This document shows, piece after piece, positions 1 to 6,688 of a stretch of DNA of 25,489 nt; the first letter of the stretch is position 1; each line of letters begins with the position of its first letter. The stretch covers positions 1-25,489 of the forward strand of contig DATNEK010000222.1 of the NCBI GenBank assembly GCA_035553055.1, written 5' to 3'. The notes under the pieces are model-generated. The model was not told the DNA's origin. It saw only the letters and a list, made by a program, of their open reading frames with translations, and ran no database searches. The position numbers were made by a program, and so were the translations under genes. This stretch comes from Chersky-822 sp035553055 (GTDB lineage Bacteria; Actinomycetota; Actinomycetes; Streptosporangiales; Streptosporangiaceae).

Positions 1-1
1 G

Positions 2-154
2 CACACGCCGATGGCCATGCAAATGCTCGCCGACCTGTGCGGCGACGACGCTAGCAAGTGGCGCGAGTGCGAGGACACCGTGATCGCCGCGCTCGGGGCC
101 AGGTGCAAGCTGTGGGACGGAATCGCGGCCGCGATCGACGGAGTCCAGCCGTAG
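2..154 (+). CDS. C-terminal 50 residues of a protein, possibly a haem-oxygenase-like/TenA-type oxidase (5' end outside window)
   Basis: Frame 2 is open from the first base to a TAG at 152-154 and encodes 50 residues ending in DGVQP. The tail looks like a long amphipathic helix with the pattern ALGARCKLWDGI. That resembles the last helix of TenA/PqqC and haem-oxygenase-like diiron or iron-containing redox enzymes, where an Arg is followed by a [FLI]-W-D motif. No metal ligands are inside the window, so the family call is an inference from the helix alone. The gene ends only 4 nt before the stop of the convergent hydrolase gene, so it probably belongs to the same cluster. Coding sense is supported by actinomycete-like third-position GC and the tight convergent junction. 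It could equally be another all-helical protein. Confidence 0.5.
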   Translation, partial: HTPMAMQMLADLCGDDASKWRECEDTVIAALGARCKLWDGIAAAIDGVQP

Positions 155-158
155 CGGG

Positions 159-1148
159 TCAGGTACTGGCAACAGCGAACGCCGCGGCCAGCCGCGCCGA
201 CGCTGTCGATACCGCCTCGGTGGCGGTGTCCAGGATGCCGACCATCGTGAAGAAGCCGTGCATCATGCCGGCGTAGCGGATGACTTCCGCGGGAACGCCG
301 TGCTCGGCCAGCCGTCTGGCATACAGCTCGGACTCGTCCCGAAGCGGGTCAAACTCCGCGGTAATGACCGTGGCGGGCGGCAGGCCGGAAAGGTCAGCTG
401 CCCGCAGCGGCGATGCCAGCGGGTTGGCCGCGTCCTCCGCTGAATTCAGATACATCCCCCAGTACCACTTCACCGATTTTATATTGAAAAAAAGCTCGTC
501 GGTTATCTCGCGCATTGAATCGGTGTCGGCTGCCGCGTCGGTGTTCGGATAGACCAGCAACTGGTGGATCAGGCGCGGGCCGCCACGCTCCTTCGCGAGG
601 AGCGCCACGGCAGCGGCGAGGTTGCCGCCAGAGCTATCGCCGCCTACGGCGATCCTTTCCTGATCGATCCCTAGTTCATCGCCGTGTTCCGCCACCCAGG
701 AGATTCCCCGGTAGCAGTCGAGCACGGCGGCGGGGAACTTGTGCTCAGGCGCCAGCCGGTAGCTGACAGCGATGCTCGCGCACTTCGCCCGGTTGGTGAT
801 CATCCGGCAGACCGCGTCGGAAGTGTCGAGCGTGCCCAGGCTCCAGCCGCCGCCGAAGAAGTACACGACAGCCGGCAACGCCCCGTCCTCAGAAAACCGG
901 TAGATACGCGCCGCCAGATCTCCGGCCTCGCCTGGGATCACGAAGTCGCTGACATGCGCGACCGGTTCGAGTGTTCCGGCCGTGGAGAGGGCCCCCTTGA
1001 CGTCTCGTGCACGCGCCTGTTCGATCGGCAGCGTGTACAAAGGAGGAGCCGACTCAGCTTCGAGTCGGTCCCTAATCGCTTGCACCTGGGGATGAAACGG
1101 CCCGCTCGTCACCCACGCAGAGTACGACGCCAGGGTTTGGATGCTCAA
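159..1148 (-). CDS. alpha/beta hydrolase, hormone-sensitive-lipase (HSL) type
   Basis: Encodes about 329 residues of an alpha/beta-hydrolase-3 fold enzyme, predicted to cleave a carboxylic (thio)ester in the cytoplasm. Numbered from a TTG start at 1148, the nucleophile is Ser172 in GGDSSGG, the acid is Asp267 in AEFDPLRDE and the base is His297 in GMMHGFF. The oxyanion motif, normally HGGG, reads FGGG at 98-101. There is no signal peptide. The open frame runs back to 1427, but that would overlap the divergent ligase gene by 187 nt. Homology to the family begins around the HPQVQAIRDRL segment, so TTG 1148, GTG 1190 or the GTG shortly before HPQVQ are the realistic starts; none has a strong ribosome binding site. 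It is divergent from the biosynthetic operon and may release or edit acyl intermediates. Family call firm, start and substrate uncertain. Confidence 0.85.
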   Translation of the reverse strand: MSIQTLASYSAWVTSGPFHPQVQAIRDRLEAESAPPLYTLPIEQARARDVKGALSTAGTLEPVAHVSDFVIPGEAGDLAARIYRFSEDGALPAVVYFFGGGWSLGTLDTSDAVCRMITNRAKCASIAVSYRLAPEHKFPAAVLDCYRGISWVAEHGDELGIDQERIAVGGDSSGGNLAAAVALLAKERGGPRLIHQLLVYPNTDAAADTDSMREITDELFFNIKSVKWYWGMYLNSAEDAANPLASPLRAADLSGLPPATVITAEFDPLRDESELYARRLAEHGVPAEVIRYAGMMHGFFTMVGILDTATEAVSTASARLAAAFAVAST

Positions 1149-1240
1149 GACGGCGTCTTGACCTGACGGTGGTAATTGTGTCAGTGTCACGGCAAAAGCC
1201 GCTGTAGTCCGTCGTTTAATGGGTCCGTAGGGGATGATGT
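1149..1240. promoter_or_regulatory. divergent intergenic region between hydrolase and biosynthetic operon
   Basis: This is the only non-coding gap ahead of the eight-gene plus-strand operon, so the operon promoter probably lies here. A TTGACC hexamer is present at 1158-1163, and a direct repeat GTGTCA-GTGTCA lies at 1178-1189. A TTTAAT at 1215-1220 could serve as a -10, but it does not pair with the TTGACC at normal spacing. AGGGGA at 1229-1234 is the ribosome binding site for the ATG at 1241. The promoter assignment is inference. Confidence 0.3.
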
Positions 1241-2677
1241 ATGTCCTCCTTAAGCTGCGATGTTCCGCCGGATGAGACGGATGCTGGGTCGGCCAGCACA
1301 TCACGCTCCTGGGTGGACCGCGAGCTTCTCGCCGGAGCCGACGAGGATGTCTGCCTGCATTTGGGCACGCCATTAACCAGGAAGGAACTGCGCGAGCTTG
1401 TCGAGTCCGCGCAGGGTTCGCTGGCACAGGCCGGTCTTCGAGGCGGCGGCACGGTCACGTTGCACCTGCCGCCTTCGCTCGGCTACGTCGCCTCGCTGCT
1501 CGCGGCCTGGCGGATAGGAGCCCAGGTAAGCCTGCTCGATCACCGCTTGTCGCGCGCCGAAGTCGACAAGGCGCTCGATCGGCTCGCACCACAGGTTGTC
1601 GTGCAGGCGCGGGACGTCACGAGCTCCGCGATGAGCGGCTACGCCACGCTGACGGCGCACCCCGTGGCAAGGCCGGACGGAGTGCCAGCGCAGACGCCGC
1701 ATGCGCTGGTCCAGCTCAGCTCGGGGTCGACCGGGCCGTCGAAGGTCATCGCGCGCACTAGCGATGACCTCCTGCGTGAGCTCGGCACGTACGCGAAGCT
1801 CGACGACTACCCGCGGGCAGGCACGAGGATCGTGCTGCTCGCCTCGATCGTGCATGTGCTCGGGCTGGTTGGCGGGCTGCTGCACTGCCTGCACGCCCGT
1901 CTTGAGCTGGCGTTTCCCGACCGGCTTACGGCCGATGGCATCAGGGCCGCTGTTACTTTGAGCAATAAGCCGACAATGCTGCTCGGCGTACCATTCCACG
2001 CCGAGCTGCTTACCGCGGATCCCAGGCCCATGCCATCGCTGACATCGATGGTGGTAGCAGGGGAACTGACCAGGCCATGGGTGCCGACGGCGTTCACGGC
2101 AGCCTACGGCGTGCCGCTCGGCAGCATGTACGGGATGACCGAACTCGGCGTCATCGCGACCGACCTGTCGGGCCAGCTCGCTCCTGCGGTCGCCCCGGCG
2201 CCGGGTATGCGGCTGCGCGTGGCCGACGGTGAGCTGCTCGTCGCGATGGCGGCCTCGCCATACGTCGGGCTCATCGACGAGACCCGCTGGGTCGATGGCT
2301 GGCTGCACACGCGCGACGCGGCCGCGATGGACGAGCGGACCGGACTGGTCACCATACTCGGCCGACTCGACTCGCAAGTGAGCATCGGAGGGCTGAAAGT
2401 CGACCTCACCGAGGTAGAGCAGACCATAGGCGCGCTACCCCAAGTCGCTGCCTGCGTGGTGAGCTTTGACGGAGCGATCGAGGCGTACCTGGTACTGCGG
2501 GACGGATCAGTGCTCGGCGATGTCGAAGCTGAGATCGCCGATCAGCTAGCCGCCTACAAAAAGCCGCGGCGCTTCTATGTGCTGACCGAACTTCCCCGCA
2601 CGGCGACTGGCAAGAACGTCAGGGACCGTGCCGTGCTGCGAACGGCGGCACAGGCCGCACCGACGGTGTCCCGGTGA
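1241..2677 (+). CDS. AMP-binding acyl/aryl-acid ligase (ANL superfamily)
   Basis: A 478-residue adenylate-forming enzyme, predicted to activate a carboxylic acid with ATP and transfer it to CoA or to the adjacent carrier protein. The P-loop SSGSTGPSK lies at 160-168. YGMTE (297-301) is the adenine-binding motif, Asp359 in HTRDAA is the ribose-binding Asp, and GRLDSQVSIGG (374-384) is the hinge. Lys458 in PRTATGK is the catalytic lysine of the mobile C-terminal domain. All core motifs are intact. The protein is slightly shorter than typical 500-550-residue acyl-CoA ligases, mainly in the N-terminal domain, as in many stand-alone carrier-protein loading ligases. The start has AGGGGA seven nt upstream. 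The stop overlaps the carrier-protein start (GTGA), which favours ACP loading. Substrate not determinable; an aryl acid such as 4-hydroxymandelate is a guess from the HmaS-type neighbour. Confidence 0.92.
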   Translation: MSSLSCDVPPDETDAGSASTSRSWVDRELLAGADEDVCLHLGTPLTRKELRELVESAQGSLAQAGLRGGGTVTLHLPPSLGYVASLLAAWRIGAQVSLLDHRLSRAEVDKALDRLAPQVVVQARDVTSSAMSGYATLTAHPVARPDGVPAQTPHALVQLSSGSTGPSKVIARTSDDLLRELGTYAKLDDYPRAGTRIVLLASIVHVLGLVGGLLHCLHARLELAFPDRLTADGIRAAVTLSNKPTMLLGVPFHAELLTADPRPMPSLTSMVVAGELTRPWVPTAFTAAYGVPLGSMYGMTELGVIATDLSGQLAPAVAPAPGMRLRVADGELLVAMAASPYVGLIDETRWVDGWLHTRDAAAMDERTGLVTILGRLDSQVSIGGLKVDLTEVEQTIGALPQVAACVVSFDGAIEAYLVLRDGSVLGDVEAEIADQLAAYKKPRRFYVLTELPRTATGKNVRDRAVLRTAAQAAPTVSR

Positions 2678-2919
2678 ACCACCAAGCGGGCCCTGACCGC
2701 GAACAGGTCATCGCGATGCTGGCCTCCTTCGGTCAGCGATCGCCCGATGAGGTGGCCGAGGAGATCGGCTCGCTGGAACTGACCTGGCTGATCACCAAGG
2801 TCGAGCTGCGATACGGAGTCATGCTGGACTTGAGCGACGAAACCTTGGCGCGGATGACAACGGTGTCGAGCGCGGTGACCACGCTTGCCGATGTGCTTGC
2901 CGGTGCGGAGCATGTCTAG
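2674..2919 (+). CDS. acyl carrier protein
   Basis: An 81-residue acidic, all-helical carrier protein. The phosphopantetheine-bearing serine is predicted to be Ser33 in IGSLELTWLITKVE, followed by the usual helix-II pattern and a C-terminal LADVL helix. The residue before the serine is Gly32 rather than the nearly universal Asp of the DSL motif, which is unusual and may alter recognition by the phosphopantetheinyl transferase. It starts at GTG 2674, overlapping the ligase stop by 4 nt, and its TAG lies inside the first codons of the ketosynthase gene. This arrangement indicates translational coupling and a dedicated ligase-ACP-KS set. An 81-residue length is typical for discrete type II carrier proteins. 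The call rests on the motif, the size and the context. Confidence 0.88.
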   Translation: MNHQAGPDREQVIAMLASFGQRSPDEVAEEIGSLELTWLITKVELRYGVMLDLSDETLARMTTVSSAVTTLADVLAGAEHV

Positions 2920-4054
2920 CACGCTCGTCGAGCGGCCGTCGGCTCAGATAGTCATCACCGGCCTAGGCGTGACATCGGCACTCGGTCGTGGCGATGACCA
3001 CTTGCTCGAGGGCGTTTTAGCCGGGCGGCCAGCATTTCGGCCGGCCACCAGGTTCGACACCAGCCGCTGCCGGGCCGGGGCAGCCGCCGAACTCAAGGGT
3101 GAGCCGAAGCTTGGCGTCGAGCTGGCGGCCGTGATCGAGCAGGCTTGCCAGCGCGCTGGCCTTGGCATAGCCGACAAGGCCGGAGCCGAGCTGCTCCTGG
3201 CGCTGCATTCCGACGCCGGAGCGGCGCGGGATCCAGGGGCCAGCGATGTCATCGGCGCGGTCCCAGGGGAGGTCGCCGCGGCGACCGGGCTGCGCTGCCC
3301 GACGCGGATATACACCAGCGCGTGCGTAGCCGCCAGCACGGCGCTGGCCGACGCGGCGGCCATGATCAGGTCGGGACGCACAGCGCTCGTCGTCGTCGCG
3401 GCCGGCTATCTGGTAGACGCCGACAGCTTCTGGCTCTTCGACGCTGGCCGCACGCTCGCTCGCGACGGCCAGGTCAGGCCGTTCAGCTTGAGCCGCCTTG
3501 GCTTACTGCTCGGCGACGGCGTCGCAGCCGTGGTGGTGGAGAGCGCAGCGACCGCCGCCAGCAGAGGTGCGCAGCCGCTGGCCCGACTGGCCGGGTGGGG
3601 CCGGGCCGGAGACGCCTACCACGTGTGTCAGCCGCGACCTGACGGAGCAGGGCTCGCCCGTGCGATCAGCGCGGCTCTCCGCCGAGCACGTGTCGAAGCC
3701 AGCGACGTCGGCTACATCAACGCCAACGGCTCTGGCACCACATTCGCCGACGCCTCAGAAGCTGCCGCCATCCACCTAGCGCTCGGCGCCGTCGCCGAGT
3801 CCATACCTGTGAGCTCGACGAAGTCAGTGCACGGCCACGCGCTCGAGGCGTCCGCCCTTGTGGAGTTCGTGGTCACCGTGCTGGCGCTGCGCGCCGGGCA
3901 GTTGCCGGTTAACGCCGGGTTCATCGCGCCAGACCCAGCCTGCCGCCTGAACATCGTGCTCGACAACCCGCGAGAGACCAGATCTAGGTATGCGCTGAGC
4001 CTGAACGCCGCCTTCGGCGGCGCGAACACCGCGTTACTCGTGGCGACGCCATGA
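2912..4054 (+). CDS. beta-ketoacyl-ACP synthase (FabF/KS-alpha-like) with altered active site
   Basis: A 380-residue thiolase-fold condensing enzyme. The N-terminus has the IVITGLGVTSALG motif. The nucleophile is Cys138 in YTSACVAAS, Lys304 lies in SSTKSVHGH and the second histidine is His309 (GHALEA). The C-terminal NAAFGGANTALL strand is normal. The first histidine of the Cys-His-His triad, expected in NAHGTGT, is replaced by Asn272 (NANGSGT). This histidine assists malonyl decarboxylation in FabF-type enzymes, so the protein may condense a different extender, act as an acyltransferase or work only with its partner. I chose ATG 2912 because CGGAG precedes it and an upstream in-frame ATG at 2885 would add nine non-homologous residues inside the ACP gene. 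It overlaps the ACP by 8 nt and the next gene by ATGA. Confidence 0.9.
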   Translation: MSSTLVERPSAQIVITGLGVTSALGRGDDHLLEGVLAGRPAFRPATRFDTSRCRAGAAAELKGEPKLGVELAAVIEQACQRAGLGIADKAGAELLLALHSDAGAARDPGASDVIGAVPGEVAAATGLRCPTRIYTSACVAASTALADAAAMIRSGRTALVVVAAGYLVDADSFWLFDAGRTLARDGQVRPFSLSRLGLLLGDGVAAVVVESAATAASRGAQPLARLAGWGRAGDAYHVCQPRPDGAGLARAISAALRRARVEASDVGYINANGSGTTFADASEAAAIHLALGAVAESIPVSSTKSVHGHALEASALVEFVVTVLALRAGQLPVNAGFIAPDPACRLNIVLDNPRETRSRYALSLNAAFGGANTALLVATP

Positions 4055-4683
4055 AAGCCGAGGTGCTGGCCCAGGCGCGGTGGCCGCTCGACAGCACAGC
4101 CGACGACTTGCCGCAGATCGCCGGGTTTGTCGAGTCGGCGTTCAGCCCGCTGATCGCCGCGATCGCTGACCTGTGCCTGTCCGGCTTCTACGGCGAGCCG
4201 CCGGCCAGGCATGAAGAAGGCGAGCGCACCGCGATAGTGCTGGCGAGCGCGACCGGTGACATCCCTACAGCCGTCGCGGTGGCGGCCGCGGTGCAAGCGG
4301 GCAGGCGAGTACCACCGCTGCTGTTCTATCAGTCCAACCCGAACGCCGTCGCTGGCTACGTCGCCGCACGATGGGGGCTGTCAGGCCCTGTGGTCTGCAC
4401 CATGCCAGGAAGGTCCGACCCAGGATCGGTGACAGACGCCAGTTCCCGCGCGCTGGCCGAGGCGCGAGCGACCGCCGACCTCCTGATCGGCGACGGCGAC
4501 GCCGATGCGGCGCTCGTCGTCGCCGCCAACGCCTACCTCAGCGGCGCCGTCGATGCCGCCGCCGAACTGATCGGCCCTCCCTCATGGTCGCCGCGAGCGA
4601 CCCGCACCGCCGCGGGGACAGTCATGCCAGCTAAGAGCATCCGCGCCGACCTCGCCGCGGGCAATAAAGGAGCTACGCGATGA
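4051..4683 (+). CDS. ketosynthase-like / chain-length-factor-like partner protein
   Basis: A 210-residue protein matching the N-terminal half of a ketosynthase in the style of the Ketoacyl-synt_2 family (PF13723). Typical segments are RTAIVLASATGD (59-70) and LLFYQSNPNAVAGYVAARWGL (90-110). GPVVCT (112-117) sits where a ketosynthase nucleophile region would be, and DADAALVVAAN (150-160) follows. It lacks the His/Lys C-terminal half, so it is not a complete condensing enzyme. Such short KS-like proteins occur beside full KS genes in aryl-polyene-like and fatty-acid-like type II clusters, where they are annotated as chain-length factors. It overlaps the KS stop and the dioxygenase start by 4 nt each. 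I infer a heterodimer with the upstream KS. It is not an obvious frameshift remnant, since length and ends fit the family. Confidence 0.8.
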   Translation: MKAEVLAQARWPLDSTADDLPQIAGFVESAFSPLIAAIADLCLSGFYGEPPARHEEGERTAIVLASATGDIPTAVAVAAAVQAGRRVPPLLFYQSNPNAVAGYVAARWGLSGPVVCTMPGRSDPGSVTDASSRALAEARATADLLIGDGDADAALVVAANAYLSGAVDAAAELIGPPSWSPRATRTAAGTVMPAKSIRADLAAGNKGATR

Positions 4684-5786
4684 AGATCCACGGATTCGAC
4701 CATGTCGAGTATTACCTCGGCGACTTGACCGCGGCCGTCGCGGCCCTGCGCGATGGCTACGGCTTCAGAGTGGCCGGCCGATCGCTGGCCGCCAGCGGGC
4801 AGCACAGCGTTCTGGTCAGGCAGGGCCAGATCAGGCTGCTGCTCACCGAGCCGGCGACCGATGACGACCGGGTAGCCGCCTACTTAAGCAAGCACGGCGA
4901 CGGCATCGCCGTGATCGCGTTCGCGACCGATGACGTCACCCAGGCGTTCACCGAACTCATCGCGGCTGGGGCCGAGCCGCTCGCCAGCCCCGTCTTCGCG
5001 ATATCGGGCGATGAACGGGTTGGCACCGCGCTAGTCGCCGGCTTCGGTGACGTGACGCACAAGCTCGTCGAGCGTTCCGATCCCGACGGCGAGTTCGCTC
5101 CTGGGTTCATCGATATGGCGCCTGGAGAGCAGGACCGGGCCGCCGACCCGGCTACCATGCTCGACGTGCTCGACCACGTCGCGATCTGCCTGCCGTCCGG
5201 CCAGCTTGACCGCACCGTCGACTTCTACCGCAGCGTCTTCGGCCTCACCCAGATCTACGACGAACGGATCGAGGTGGGCACTCAGGCCATGGCATCCAAG
5301 GTCGTCCAGGACCATGACTCCCGGGTTACCTTCACGCTCATCGAGCCCGACACGACGCTCGAGCCGGGCCAGATCGACGAGTTCCTGCAAGCGCATGACG
5401 GTGCCGGGGTACAGCACCTGGCGTTCAGGACACCGGACATCACCAAGGCGGTTCGAACGATCTCTTCTCGCGGGGTTGAGTTCCTAGTCGCCCCCGCCGG
5501 GTACTACCAAGCGCTCGAAGGACGGCTTGGCAGGCTCGCCATCGGAGTCGATGAGCTGCGCGAACTCAACGTGCTCGCCGACCGGGACCGATGGGGGCAG
5601 ATGTTCCAGATATTTGCCAGATCCACCCATCAGCGGCGCACCTTCTTCGTCGAGCTGATCGAGCGTCAGGGCGCGCTGACCTTCGGCAGCCGCAACATCA
5701 GGGCTCTCTACGAGGCTCTTGAGGATACTCGCACCGCGGCGAGGCCCGAGTTGGTCACTGGATCGGATCGAAAGGCGCAACGATGA
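4680..5786 (+). CDS. hmaS: 4-hydroxymandelate synthase-type dioxygenase (HPPD/HmaS family)
   Basis: A 368-residue protein of two glyoxalase-like domains, predicted to convert 4-hydroxyphenylpyruvate to 4-hydroxymandelate with Fe(II) and O2. Iron ligands are His166 (LDHVAI), His246 (GVQHLAF) and Glu325 (FVELIERQGA). It follows HmaS rather than HPPD. The HPPD motif with Asn before Glu-Pro is here FTLIEPD with Ile221, and the HPPD Phe of the C-terminal FKALFE segment is Ile340 (NIRALYE). PGQIDEFL and FGSRNI also resemble vancomycin-type HmaS sequences as I recall them. Both substitutions are associated in the literature with switching benzylic versus ring hydroxylation. The start ATG 4680 overlaps the previous stop by ATGA. 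No hydroxymandelate oxidase or hydroxyphenylglycine aminotransferase is in the window, so the mandelate has another fate or those genes lie upstream. HPPD activity remains a minor alternative. Confidence 0.85.
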   Translation: MKIHGFDHVEYYLGDLTAAVAALRDGYGFRVAGRSLAASGQHSVLVRQGQIRLLLTEPATDDDRVAAYLSKHGDGIAVIAFATDDVTQAFTELIAAGAEPLASPVFAISGDERVGTALVAGFGDVTHKLVERSDPDGEFAPGFIDMAPGEQDRAADPATMLDVLDHVAICLPSGQLDRTVDFYRSVFGLTQIYDERIEVGTQAMASKVVQDHDSRVTFTLIEPDTTLEPGQIDEFLQAHDGAGVQHLAFRTPDITKAVRTISSRGVEFLVAPAGYYQALEGRLGRLAIGVDELRELNVLADRDRWGQMFQIFARSTHQRRTFFVELIERQGALTFGSRNIRALYEALEDTRTAARPELVTGSDRKAQR

Positions 5787-6688
5787 CCACGACGAGTCCA
5801 TTCACGCTGACGGACGCCGAGCTCGACCTGCTGCCCACCGATGCCGAAGTCGAGCACTACCAGCAGCACGGCTGGCACTTAACCCGCAAGCTGTTTAGTG
5901 ACGACGAGATCGACGCGCTCGTCGAGGCCAGCGACCAGTTCTACGCCGGGCACAAAGACCGGTCGCTGCCCATTCGCCCGCCGAATCTGGCCTACTGGGA
6001 ACCGTCGCACGGACCTGTGCAACGTCACAACGACTACGTGCACTACGAGTCGGACGCGATCGGCGCGATCCTGCGCAAGCCGCTGGTTGGCGCGGTAGCC
6101 GCGAGGCTGGCGGGCACGATTCAGATTCGGGTGTTCCAGGCCACGATGATCTACAAGCCGCCTAATCCCAGCGAGGTCACGAACCTGGTGCCGTGGCACG
6201 CTGACCGGCATTACTGGCAGACCTGCACGTCAGACCGCATGCTCACGGCGTTCATACCGTTCCATGACTGCGGCGAGCAGATGGGCACGATCACGATGAT
6301 CGACGGTAGCCATCTGTGGCAGGACATTCCTGGGGACGACTCGACCAGGCATTTCGCCCAGCGGGACCGCAGCGAACTCGACGAGTTGCTGTACAAGACA
6401 GCCGAGTTCAATGGCGGTAAAGTCACCACGGTCCCGATGGTGATACCGAAGGGTCACATGAGCTTTCACCACTGCAGGATCTACCACGGCAGCAGCCACA
6501 ACCGGAGTGCGACGCCACGGCGGGCTATCTCGCTGCACATGCAAGACCAGGAGAATCAGTGGCGGCCTTATTACAAGGCTGATGGCACCAAGGTCATCTA
6601 CAACAATGACGTGCTGGTGCGCACCACCAGCGCGGGTACCCCTGATTACGCGGATCCGCAGTTCTGCCCGGTCATATGGCAGAGCTAG
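5783..6688 (+). CDS. phytanoyl-CoA dioxygenase family Fe(II)/2-oxoglutarate oxygenase
   Basis: A 301-residue double-stranded beta-helix oxygenase, predicted to hydroxylate or desaturate an organic substrate using Fe(II) and 2-oxoglutarate. The facial triad is His139-x-Asp141 (PWHADRHYW) and His235 (IYHGSSHN). Arg246/Arg247 about eleven residues later fit the 2-oxoglutarate carboxylate anchor. GTITMIDGSHLWQD (168-181) is the usual PhyH segment between these motifs. No signal peptide or membrane segment. It starts at ATG 5783, overlapping the HmaS-type gene by ATGA, and ends inside the E1 alpha gene. By position it is a tailoring enzyme of the same pathway. Whether it acts on a free acid or an ACP-bound acyl chain cannot be read from sequence. 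Confidence 0.9.
   Translation: MTTTSPFTLTDAELDLLPTDAEVEHYQQHGWHLTRKLFSDDEIDALVEASDQFYAGHKDRSLPIRPPNLAYWEPSHGPVQRHNDYVHYESDAIGAILRKPLVGAVAARLAGTIQIRVFQATMIYKPPNPSEVTNLVPWHADRHYWQTCTSDRMLTAFIPFHDCGEQMGTITMIDGSHLWQDIPGDDSTRHFAQRDRSELDELLYKTAEFNGGKVTTVPMVIPKGHMSFHHCRIYHGSSHNRSATPRRAISLHMQDQENQWRPYYKADGTKVIYNNDVLVRTTSAGTPDYADPQFCPVIWQS

Noticed and set aside
1149..1427. Longer hydrolase N-terminus starting at 1427
   Set aside because: The extra residues have no hydrolase similarity, are Arg/Pro-rich and would overlap the first 187 nt of the divergent ligase gene.
1373..2377. 334-codon minus-strand open frame opposite the ligase
   Set aside because: The plus strand encodes all ligase motifs across the same bases; the antisense product is Arg/His/Gln-rich without motifs.
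4680..5786. Ordinary HPPD of tyrosine catabolism
   Set aside because: Ile at the two HPPD specificity positions and the biosynthetic operon context fit HmaS better; kept as an alternative pending assay.
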